NCBI RefSeq assembly: GCF_003441595.1
Contig: NZ_CP031848.1
Location: 2,542,001 to 2,606,000, forward strand
DNA length: 64,000 nt
Reading direction: 5' to 3'
Origin: Marinobacter sp. Arc7-DN-1
Lineage (GTDB): Bacteria; Pseudomonadota; Gammaproteobacteria; Pseudomonadales; Oleiphilaceae
This document shows, one piece after another, positions 9,298 through 16,201 of this stretch (the stretch's first letter is position 1; every line of letters begins with the position of its first letter). The notes under the pieces were generated by a model. It was given only the letters and a program-made list of their open reading frames with translations. It was not told the origin of the DNA and did no database searches. The translations under genes and the position numbers were made by a program.

Positions 9298-11061
9298 GTG
9301 AGCTCCAAAACCCGGTTTCTTCCCTTCCTCAGTTTTCTGGTTCTGCCGTTGCTGCCAATGGCAACAACGGCAGAACCAGGCTGTGGTGAACCGGCCACAG
9401 CTATTTCTGCTGTCCAGGGCGATGGCCTTGCCTCTGCCCTCACCGGCCAGACGGTGACGGTGGAGGGCATTCTTACCCTGGACTCCCGCTCAAAAGGCGG
9501 GTTCGGCGGCTTCTATCTTCAGCAGGCAGACCACCAGACCGACAACAACCCGGCCACTTCTGAAGCGATTTTCGTCTATACCAATCGGAATACCGGAAAA
9601 CCCGGCATGCGTCTGCGAGTAACCGGCAAGGTCAGGGAATTCCACGGACTGACCGAACTGGTCGCCGTACAGAACCTCCGGATATGCGGCCAGGAAGCGC
9701 AGCCAGAGCCGGTCATCATTGAGCTGCCCTGGTCCAGGGACCCCGAGAGCCTGGAAAACATGAGGGTGACCTTCCGCTACCCCCTGACAGTGGTGGATAA
9801 CTACAACCTCGCGAAATACGGCGAACTGGCATTGGCGGCATCGGATCAGGTCCAGCCCACCGAGTACCTGGCCCCCGGGCAACAGGCGCACCGGCTGTCC
9901 GCCAGCCACCGGCAGAACCGGGTGTTGCTGGATGACAACCGCTCCCAACGGGACCCCAGGCCGGTCCCCTGGCCGCCAACCGGCCTGTCGCCATCAGCCA
10001 CCGTGCGGGCCGGTGATCAGATCGACCAACTCGCCGGCATCCTCGATTTCCGCTTTGATGCCTGGCGAATCCAGCCGGGGCAAGAGCCCCGCTTCGTCGT
10101 GACCAACCCGCGCAAAAAGGCGCCCCCACGTCTGCCAGGCGATGCTGTGCGGGTGATGGCCCTGAATCTCGGAAACTTCTTCAACGGAAATGGCCAGGGC
10201 GCTGGCTTTCCCACCCCGCGAGGCGCTGAAACCAGGGCTGAGTTCCGCCAACAGCGACAGCGTCTGATCCAGACTCTTCAGGCGCCAGACCCGGACATCC
10301 TGGCGGTTGCCGAACTGGAAAATGACGGTTATGGCGCCGCCAGCACAATCGCCGGGCTGGCCCGTTTTCTCGGGAGTCCATGGGAATTTGTCAGCACCCC
10401 GGGTAACGACGGTGGCGACGAAATCCGTACCGCCTTGCTATACCGCCGCGACCGGATAACACCAATCGGTTTACCCGAACGCCTGACCGAAGGTGTCTTT
10501 CGATCCGGAGGCCGCCCCCCTCTGGCACAGGATTTTCGCCGTGTTGACGGTGAGCAGACAGTCAGGGTTGTTGTCCCTCACCTGAAATCGAAATCCTGCC
10601 GGGGCGCCGTGGGCGAAGATCAGGATCAATCCGACGGGCAGGGTTGCTATACCAGCCGGCGGGTTGCCGAAGCCAGGGCCCTGGCCAACTGGCCCGGTGC
10701 CTTTTCCCGGGACACCCGATCCGCCGGAACCCTGATTGTCGGCGACCTCAACAGTTACGCCCGTGAACAGCCGCTTTCCGTTCTGACCAGGGCCGGCTTT
10801 ACCAGCATGGTGCACCAGTTCCACCCCTGCACTCGCGCGACCTGCCCCCACTACACCTATCGTTACAAGGGTGAGAAAGGCACCCTGGATTACGCCCTGG
10901 CCTCCAAAAGCCTCCGACCACTGGTACTCCAGGCACAGACCTGGCTGATCAATGCCGATGAGCCCCGGGCGCTCGGCTATCAGGGCATTTCCCAATCCGA
11001 TCAGCAAGGGCCCTGGCGATCCTCCGACCACAACCCGGTGATTATCGACCTCAGGCTCTGA
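9298..11061 (+). CDS. Secreted endonuclease/exonuclease/phosphatase-family nuclease (ExeM/NucH-like)
   Basis: 587 residues from a GTG. A signal peptide (about 1-25) is followed by an OB-fold domain as in YhcR/ExeM-like extracellular nucleases (about 40-265) and the EEP catalytic domain (about 280-585). Catalytic elements are visible: VMALNLGNFFNG, the Glu in AVAELENDG, the VGDLNSY Asp/Asn and the terminal SDHNPVI. The protein should be exported and degrade extracellular DNA for nutrients, or trim matrix DNA. The start follows the regulator gene by nine bases with a poor ribosome site, suggesting coupling. Confidence 0.87.
   Translation: MSSKTRFLPFLSFLVLPLLPMATTAEPGCGEPATAISAVQGDGLASALTGQTVTVEGILTLDSRSKGGFGGFYLQQADHQTDNNPATSEAIFVYTNRNTGKPGMRLRVTGKVREFHGLTELVAVQNLRICGQEAQPEPVIIELPWSRDPESLENMRVTFRYPLTVVDNYNLAKYGELALAASDQVQPTEYLAPGQQAHRLSASHRQNRVLLDDNRSQRDPRPVPWPPTGLSPSATVRAGDQIDQLAGILDFRFDAWRIQPGQEPRFVVTNPRKKAPPRLPGDAVRVMALNLGNFFNGNGQGAGFPTPRGAETRAEFRQQRQRLIQTLQAPDPDILAVAELENDGYGAASTIAGLARFLGSPWEFVSTPGNDGGDEIRTALLYRRDRITPIGLPERLTEGVFRSGGRPPLAQDFRRVDGEQTVRVVVPHLKSKSCRGAVGEDQDQSDGQGCYTSRRVAEARALANWPGAFSRDTRSAGTLIVGDLNSYAREQPLSVLTRAGFTSMVHQFHPCTRATCPHYTYRYKGEKGTLDYALASKSLRPLVLQAQTWLINADEPRALGYQGISQSDQQGPWRSSDHNPVIIDLRL
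9339..9377. repeat. 13-bp perfect inverted repeat inside signal peptide codons
   Basis: GGTTCTGCCGTTG (9339-9351) is exactly complementary to CAACGGCAGAACC (9365-9377), with a 13-base loop, about 40 bases into the nuclease reading frame. The mRNA hairpin would be very stable. Confidence 0.8.
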
Positions 11062-11118
11062 GAACTGTCCGCCCGGTCAACGCTACCGATTGCCCGTCCG
11101 CCGGACCAGACCGGCAGT

Positions 11119-11137
11119 TGGCCTTTCGGGCCATTTT
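11119..11137 (+). terminator. Probable terminator of the nuclease gene
   Basis: A short TGGCC...GGCCA stem followed by four T's, 58 bases after the nuclease stop. Short stem, so moderate confidence. Confidence 0.5.
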
Positions 11138-11240
11138 AATCCGTCAGCGAAGTCATGGGGGAATGCATCGAGAGTCGCCATAATCGGACACGCTATGCGA
11201 TCCGCTAAATAACAACAACAGAACCCGACGAGGAAACCCC

Positions 11241-12314
11241 ATGCGCGCCTCAGTATCAACGGCACAGGATCTTGGCATGCCGGCCATTTACCTGCACCTT
11301 CTGGCCGAACTGCTGAACACCATTGGTGTTGATGAGCAGGACCTTCTGCTCCGGGTCGGGCTGGACCCGGCCAGGCTGAAATCCACTGAACTCCGGGTCA
11401 GCCAGACCCAAGCCAGCGAGTTTGTCACCCGGGCCATCATCGAAAGCGGAGAGCCGGGACTCGGCATCATGCTCGCCCGGAAACTGAAGCTTCCGCTCCA
11501 TGGTGCCCTGGGTACCGCCGTCATGAGCAGTCGCACCCTGGGTGACGCCATGGAGCTGATGACCCGGTACCTCACCCTGCGGGTACCTCACCTCCAGATC
11601 AGCAAACGCGAAAACGCCAACCTCGTCTGGTACATCGTGACCTGCGATATCGATCTCGGGCCGCTGCACGGCTTCATTATGGATGCCATGCTGTTCGGCT
11701 GCGTGTCCATGGGAGCCCAGTTGACCGGATCGGTCGTTGACGGCTTGCGGATCCTTCGACGGTGCCCGGAACCCGCTTATTTTCAGCGGTTTCGCTCACA
11801 GATACCGGTACCGGTGGAGTTTGGTGCCACCGACAACGCCCTGGTGATTCCCGTCTCCCGGCTGAGCCTGCCGGTGCGGTTCACCGACGACCAGCTGGCT
11901 GCTTCCTCCCGGGCCCAATGCGAAGAGGCGTTACGGCAGCTGACCGAGGACGCCGGATTCGCCTGTCGGGTACGGCGGGTTATTGAAACCAGCCATCCCT
12001 TTCCACCGAAACTCGCCCGGGTTGCCGGCACCCTGTTTATCTCCGAACGGACACTCAAGCGCCGGTTGCAGGAGGAAGAGGCCAGCTTTCAGCAGCTGGT
12101 GGATCAGGTCCGCCTGGAGCGGGCGGGCGACCTGCTACGAAACACCACCATGAACCTGAGCCAGATTGCCGATGCCCTGGGTTACGCCGATGCCGCCAAT
12201 TTCACCCGGGCCTTCAAGCGCTGGACCAATACCAGCCCAAGCCATTACCGAAACGCTTCGAGGGCACCTGGCTCCGTGCCAGCGCCAACAGACCGGATAC
12301 TGACAGCCGGGTAG
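11241..12314 (+). CDS. AraC-family transcriptional regulator (OruR/ArgR-type architecture)
   Basis: 357 residues: an N-terminal arabinose-binding-like domain (about 20-210, with GALGTAVMSSRTLGDAMELM) and a C-terminal AraC HTH domain (about 255-340) with ISERTLKRRLQEEEASFQQL and IADALGYADAANFTRAFKRW. GAGGAA precedes the ATG. This architecture is seen in regulators of ornithine, virulence and lipid genes. It stands alone, convergent with queE with no bases between the stops, so its target is not evident. Confidence 0.9.
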   Translation: MRASVSTAQDLGMPAIYLHLLAELLNTIGVDEQDLLLRVGLDPARLKSTELRVSQTQASEFVTRAIIESGEPGLGIMLARKLKLPLHGALGTAVMSSRTLGDAMELMTRYLTLRVPHLQISKRENANLVWYIVTCDIDLGPLHGFIMDAMLFGCVSMGAQLTGSVVDGLRILRRCPEPAYFQRFRSQIPVPVEFGATDNALVIPVSRLSLPVRFTDDQLAASSRAQCEEALRQLTEDAGFACRVRRVIETSHPFPPKLARVAGTLFISERTLKRRLQEEEASFQQLVDQVRLERAGDLLRNTTMNLSQIADALGYADAANFTRAFKRWTNTSPSHYRNASRAPGSVPAPTDRILTAG

Positions 12315-12971
12315 TCAGTCGATACCGATGATCTTGTGCATTTGCAGGGTCAGACGCCATTGCGGGTGGGCCAGACAGTAATCCGTGGCAAGGCGGGTAT
12401 TGCTTTGCCTGACGCCGTCAACACCACCTTCCGGCGCTGACGGCGATGCCATCGGGGAAAGAAAATAGTGACTGGCCCGAATGTGCAGGAACCGCTCCGG
12501 CGTGGCCAGAGGCTGCGGATACACCAGTTTCAGCTCGTCACAGGTTTCGATAACCACCGGCGCATCCGCCTTCGGGCTGACACACAGCCAGTCAATGCCA
12601 GCGGGGGCCGGCAGGGTGCCGTTGGTTTCCACACCGACTTCGAAACCCTCCCGGTGGAACGCCTCGATCGCGGCCGTGTCCAGTTGCAACAAGGGTTCAC
12701 CGCCGGTACAAACCACATAGGGTTTACCGGGCGCATCCGGCCAGAGGCTGCGAATGTGCCCGGCCAGGGCTTCCGGTGAGTCAAACCGGCCACCGTTCTG
12801 GCCATCGGTGCCAACAAAATCCGTGTCACAGAAATGACAGACCGCACTGGCGCGGTCTTTCTCCCGACCGGTCCAAAGGTTGCACTTGCTGAACCGGCAG
12901 AAGACAGCGGCCCGGCCGGCCTGGGCGCCTTCACCCTGCAAGGTATAAAAGGCTTCCTTGACCCGGTACAT
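12315..12971 (-). CDS. queE: 7-carboxy-7-deazaguanine synthase
   Basis: 218 residues; a radical-SAM enzyme that turns 6-carboxy-tetrahydropterin into 7-carboxy-7-deazaguanine on the way to queuosine. The cluster-binding cysteines are Cys30, Cys45 and Cys48, i.e. the C-x14-C-x2-C variant of the E. coli type rather than C-x3-C-x2-C. Also visible are YTLQGEG for substrate contact and the SAM motif TGGEP. The start overlaps the queC stop (TGATG), so translation is coupled. Confidence 0.96.
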   Translation of the reverse strand: MYRVKEAFYTLQGEGAQAGRAAVFCRFSKCNLWTGREKDRASAVCHFCDTDFVGTDGQNGGRFDSPEALAGHIRSLWPDAPGKPYVVCTGGEPLLQLDTAAIEAFHREGFEVGVETNGTLPAPAGIDWLCVSPKADAPVVIETCDELKLVYPQPLATPERFLHIRASHYFLSPMASPSAPEGGVDGVRQSNTRLATDYCLAHPQWRLTLQMHKIIGID

Positions 12972-13636
12972 CAGCAGTTATCCTCGTACTCGATTGGATC
13001 TGTAACACCATTGGCAGCAAACGCCTCAAGCCGCTCCACACAGGAGCCACAGCGGCCACAGGCGCGCTCGCGACCGTTGTAGCAGGTCCAGGTCTGTGCA
13101 TAATCCAGCCCCAGACGGAGGCCTTCGGCCAGGATCCGGCCCTTATCCATAGCCATGAAGGGCGCTTCGATGCCCACCGGCTCATAGTTGGCCACACGGC
13201 ACACCGCGTCCATCCTTGCCACAAATTCAGGGCGGCAATCCGGGTAGATGGCATGATCACCACCATGGGCACCGTACCATACAGCCCTGGCACCCACCGT
13301 TACCGCGTATCCGGTGGCCAGGGACAGCAGGATCATGTTGCGGTTGGGCACCACGGTGGCCTTCATGCTGTCTTCTTGATAGTGACCTTCGGGCACCTCG
13401 AGTTCCGAGGTCAGCGCCGAGCCGGCCATCACCTCGCTCATGGCCCGGATATCAATCACCTTGTGGGGAATGTCGTGGGCTTCACACACTGAACGGGCAC
13501 ACTCCAGTTCGCGGACGTGTCGCTGCCCGTAATCGAAAGACAGGGCATGAACCCGGTAACCACGATTTCTGGCCAGGTGTAGCAGCGTGTAGGAGTCCAT
13601 ACCTCCGGAATAGATTACAACCACGGTGTCAGTCAT
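12971..13636 (-). CDS. queC: 7-cyano-7-deazaguanine synthase
   Basis: 221 residues from ATG 13636 (GGGGAG upstream); a longer frame exists but lacks family similarity. PP-loop SGGMDS at residues 10-15 binds ATP; the C-terminal zinc site is the cysteine cluster [15 protein letters not shown]. It converts 7-carboxy-7-deazaguanine to preQ0. With queE it forms a two-gene operon of the queuosine pathway; queD and queF are not in the window. I looked for a preQ1 riboswitch in the leader and saw none. Confidence 0.96.
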   Translation of the reverse strand: MTDTVVVIYSGGMDSYTLLHLARNRGYRVHALSFDYGQRHVRELECARSVCEAHDIPHKVIDIRAMSEVMAGSALTSELEVPEGHYQEDSMKATVVPNRNMILLSLATGYAVTVGARAVWYGAHGGDHAIYPDCRPEFVARMDAVCRVANYEPVGIEAPFMAMDKGRILAEGLRLGLDYAQTWTCYNGRERACGRCGSCVERLEAFAANGVTDPIEYEDNC

Positions 13637-13712
13637 TCGGGCTCCCCGTATGGTGCGATTCGAGTTCGGCTGGTTTACTGTCGGGCCCGTTCCTGTTGCT
13701 GTCATCGGGCTT

Positions 13713-13736
13713 TTACAATGAATGGACATATTGTAA
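13713..13736. promoter_or_regulatory. Inverted repeat upstream of queC
   Basis: TTACAAT-N10-ATTGTAA, a perfect 7-bp dyad 77 bases upstream of queC and 85 bases before the divergent exonuclease gene. It may be a regulator site or overlap the queC promoter. No regulator can be named. Confidence 0.3.
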
Positions 13737-13820
13737 CAGTGCAGGCTCAGGTTGGGTTCGCGTCTCGGGTTCGGGGCGGGTAAACTCGGCTAAAAACAAC
13801 TCATCATCTACACTGATCCC

Positions 13821-14354
13821 ATGACTACTATCCGCCCGGCATTTATCGATTTCGAGGCATCCAGTCTTGATCTGATCGCAAGCTACCCGATTGAGGTAGG
13901 CATCTGTATGCCGGACGGCACCCTGCACAGTTGGCTGATCTGTCCCTACGTTCTGTGGCGAGACTGGTCGGAGAGCGCTGAACAGATTCACGGCATTTCT
14001 CGCCAGACGCTTGAAGCAGAGGGCATTGCGGCCAGTGAAGTGGCTCGGGCCCTGAATGAGCTGCTACCGGAACAGGTATTTTGCGATGCCTGGACCTTCG
14101 ACAGTTTCTGGCTGCACCGGTTATTCAGGGCAGCCCGTATCAGGCCCACCTTCCAGCTTGAGTCTATCTCGGCGCTGCTGAACTCGCAGCAGCTACGGCA
14201 GTGGTCCGCCATGCGCCAGCAGGTGATTTCAGAACTCGGCTTACCAGTACACCGGGCGGCCAATGACGCCCTGATCCTCCACAAAACCTGGGAACGGATC
14301 GCCCTGCCAGAAGACTCCACGATGCCACTGGCCGGCCACAGCCGCCAGGCCTGA
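13821..14354 (+). CDS. DnaQ-like (DEDDh) 3'-5' exonuclease family protein
   Basis: 177 residues covering one RNase T/DnaQ domain. Acidic motif I is FIDFEASS (Asp, Glu), motif II is in CDAWTFDSFWL and motif III is HRAANDAL, giving the DEDDh set with His four residues ahead of the last Asp. It likely trims DNA or RNA 3' ends; the substrate cannot be told. Monocistronic, divergent from queC. Confidence 0.8.
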   Translation: MTTIRPAFIDFEASSLDLIASYPIEVGICMPDGTLHSWLICPYVLWRDWSESAEQIHGISRQTLEAEGIAASEVARALNELLPEQVFCDAWTFDSFWLHRLFRAARIRPTFQLESISALLNSQQLRQWSAMRQQVISELGLPVHRAANDALILHKTWERIALPEDSTMPLAGHSRQA

Positions 14355-14443
14355 TCATTTATCGCCAGAGATGGGTCGGAAATCTGTACGAAAAATCTGT
14401 ACGAACTAGTGGCTACGAGGTTTCCACTACGTTTTCACTAGGT

Positions 14444-14540
14444 AAAAAAACGCAGCCATAAAGGCTGCGTAGAAAGGAGAGATCCACCAACTGCCTGGCG
14501 CGGCAGGCAGCCGGGATTGCACAACGTAAAACACGTGACG
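14444..14540 (-). ncRNA. Candidate small RNA ending at a strong terminator
   Basis: On the minus strand a near-consensus -10 (CATAAT, plus-strand 14547-14552) is followed within about 100 bases by a hairpin (CTGCCTG/CAGGCAG) and an intrinsic terminator, ACGCAGCC-TTTAT-GGCTGCGT with seven T's. No minus-strand reading frame uses this terminator. The -35 region is poor. No known RNA family recognised. Confidence 0.3.
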
Positions 14541-14602
14541 CTGGGAATTATGCCAACCGCCCATGGCGCCGTCTGTAGGGGTTTGCCGAAGATGCCGGCC
14601 TA

Positions 14603-14630
14603 TTGCAAACGGCCCGTTAGCCTATACACT
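14603..14630 (+). promoter_or_regulatory. Possible sigma-70 promoter of the leader transcript
   Basis: TTGCAA, 16 bases, TACACT. It would start a transcript near 14637 that runs to the terminator at 14805-14843. Hexamers are only partial matches. Confidence 0.3.
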
Positions 14631-14659
14631 GGTAGTCGAACCGAAACACAAGAGCCGGT

Positions 14660-14752
14660 ATGACCAGAATGATTCCACAACTCATTGCTTACTACACAGC
14701 CGCAGGTTGCCATGCAGGGCAGTCTGTTCGCGCGATGGTGAACGACATCTGA
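14660..14752 (+). CDS. Possible 30-residue leader peptide
   Basis: An ATG-started frame of 30 codons (MTRMIPQLIAYY...NDI) lies between the possible promoter at 14603 and the terminator at 14805. The ribosome site (GAGCCGGT) is weak. Its only support is position: a short frame followed by a terminator and then a gene is the layout of translation-coupled attenuators. Could be chance. Confidence 0.2.
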   Translation: MTRMIPQLIAYYTAAGCHAGQSVRAMVNDI

Positions 14753-14804
14753 CGGCTTTCGGTCAGTCCCGGGAGCCTCTGTAGCGACCGGGTCAGCTTC
14801 TCCG

Positions 14805-14843
14805 CAAAACCCCGGTCGCCCTCGGCACCGGGGTTTTGTTTTT
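14805..14843 (+). terminator. Strong intrinsic terminator ahead of a gene (candidate attenuator)
   Basis: CAAAACCCCGG pairs exactly with CCGGGGTTTTG (11 bp) and is followed by TTTTT. The next gene's ribosome site begins only about 20 bases later, leaving little room for a separate promoter, so expression of that gene may depend on readthrough. The stretch 14355-14871 otherwise has no convincing gene. Confidence 0.7.
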
Positions 14844-14871
14844 GCAGCCGCAAAACGACAAGGAGAACATC

Positions 14872-15144
14872 ATGAAAAGACATCCGACAACACGAGCAGC
14901 GAACCAGCCCATGAACAATCGCCAGGGCCCGATCAAGCGTCCGGAAAAGCTGCCACTGCTGGATGCGATCTGCAAAAAACTGAATCAGCGGATCAATCTG
15001 GATGACGAGCAGCGGGTGCTGGGTGTGTATGAACGTGGCTGGATATTCAAGGGCGTTCTGGGCAATCTGGACGATGCCGAGGCCCGTTACGTCAGGGCAC
15101 TGGCTAATCGCTATAACTCCTGGATTGCGCGTCAGGTCGCCTGA
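14872..15144 (+). CDS. Conserved-looking small basic protein of unknown function
   Basis: 90 residues from the ATG at 14872, chosen for the AAGGAG eight bases upstream. The first 25 residues are basic, polar and probably disordered (Arg, Asn, Gln, Pro); residues 28-90 form helices (LPLLDAICKKLNQRI, LDDAEARYVRALANRYNSWIARQ). No signal peptide or membrane segment. I do not recognise the family. The strong ribosome site and codon use argue that it is real. Confidence 0.65.
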   Translation: MKRHPTTRAANQPMNNRQGPIKRPEKLPLLDAICKKLNQRINLDDEQRVLGVYERGWIFKGVLGNLDDAEARYVRALANRYNSWIARQVA

Positions 15145-15167
15145 CCGCCCTCTTCAGGGTTGGAACG

Positions 15168-15210
15168 TACAGGGCCTGAACCGGTCAATGGCGCCGGTTC
15201 AGGCCCTGTA
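15168..15210. repeat. 17-bp perfect inverted repeat over the response-regulator stop
   Basis: TACAGGGCCTGAACCGG (15168-15184) is exactly mirrored at 15194-15210 with a 9-base loop. The right arm encodes the last residues of the response regulator. There is no T run, so it is not a classical terminator, but it may protect or end both converging transcripts. Confidence 0.8.
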
Positions 15211-15598
15211 TCATGGCCATGTCTTCTCCGTGGACCATGGCGTAGTTGTTCACCACATCATGAATCTTTTCCTGGGAGTAGGGCTTCACCACATAACCGT
15301 TGGCGCCAGCACTGATGGCCCGCTGGATGCTTTCAATGGAATCATCGGCTGTCACCAGCACGATATGCTGCTGCTCCCGGCTGCGCTTGAACTCCAACAT
15401 CAGCTCGTGGCCATCGCCGTCAGGCAGGCCCAGATCCAGCAGAATGATCTGAAACTCCTGGGCTTCAAAAGCCGCCCTGGCTGAGCCCGCATCCACACAT
15501 TCGGCTACCTGCGTTGCCCCGGCCTTGTAGAGCATCTCCACCAGCCGCTCTCTCATCACCGGCTCGTCTTCTACTACCAACACTCTCAGATCTGTCAT
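15185..15598 (-). CDS. Stand-alone CheY-like response regulator
   Basis: 137 residues, a single receiver domain: acidic pair in VVEDEP, phospho-acceptor Asp in LLDLGLPDG (about Asp56), Thr in LVTADD and Lys in VKPYS. No output domain. The GGAG ribosome site is clear. It is the last gene of the operon with the hybrid kinase, whose HPt domain is the obvious phospho-donor; the output may be protein-protein, as with CheY. Confidence 0.92.
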   Translation of the reverse strand: MTDLRVLVVEDEPVMRERLVEMLYKAGATQVAECVDAGSARAAFEAQEFQIILLDLGLPDGDGHELMLEFKRSREQQHIVLVTADDSIESIQRAISAGANGYVVKPYSQEKIHDVVNNYAMVHGEDMAMIQGLNRRH

Positions 15599-15610
15599 GG
15601 GTTGCTCCTG

Positions 15611-16168
15611 TCATACTGTTGGGTCGTTGCCCGTGCGCCGGGGCAGATCCAGTGGCGCAGGGCGGGGCTGGTCCGGCTCCCTGAGATCCGAGCTGGCCGA
15701 TACCTCCTGCGGCCCGGTCAGTGATTCCTCCATACCAAATCGGGTCAGGATATTGCTGATGCTCACCGCCGTGGTGTACAGGGAGATGGCGATGATCAGG
15801 AGGATCGGCTGAACAAAGGTGACAAAGCCGGGCACATCGGAACTTCCCAGTATACTCAATATCAGAATGATTGCCGGGCCCAGCACCACAAACAGGGTCA
15901 GCGCGATAAAGAAAACGATGCGTTCCTTGTAGCGCCCCAGGTCCCGGTTGGTAACCAGCCCAAGCACAAACTTGCCAATGGCAAGACCGGCCAGAATGGC
16001 CGCCGCAATACTCAGATCCGGCCGGAGCAGGGTTTCGTAGAGCCGGCCTTCCCACAGCCGCTGCATACCAATGACCAGAAAGGGAAACAGGACGAACAGG
16101 ATGTCCGCATAGGTCCCGTACATCATGCTGAGGGAATGGTGCTCTCGACGTTCCGGCAGTTCACTCAT
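15611..16168 (-). CDS. Membrane protein in the hybrid-kinase operon
   Basis: 185 residues with four hydrophobic helices (about 22-38, 53-72, 84-108, 117-137) and a Pro-rich cytoplasmic tail (DQPRPAPLDLPRR). AGGAGC precedes the ATG, and 12 bases separate its stop from the receiver gene. I do not recognise the family. Its place between kinase and receiver suggests a sensor accessory or a target of the signalling system. Confidence 0.75.
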   Translation of the reverse strand: MSELPERREHHSLSMMYGTYADILFVLFPFLVIGMQRLWEGRLYETLLRPDLSIAAAILAGLAIGKFVLGLVTNRDLGRYKERIVFFIALTLFVVLGPAIILILSILGSSDVPGFVTFVQPILLIIAISLYTTAVSISNILTRFGMEESLTGPQEVSASSDLREPDQPRPAPLDLPRRTGNDPTV

Positions 16169-16201
16169 TGCGTTGCTCCTGTTGGTTGTTCACGGGTCGA
16201 A

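Noticed and set aside
13637..13820. preQ1 riboswitch upstream of queC
   Set aside because: I looked for the compact H-type pseudoknot with an A-rich tail next to the ribosome site and saw nothing convincing.
15168..15210. Inverted repeat as an intrinsic terminator
   Set aside because: Neither side has a T run, so it is listed as a repeat only.
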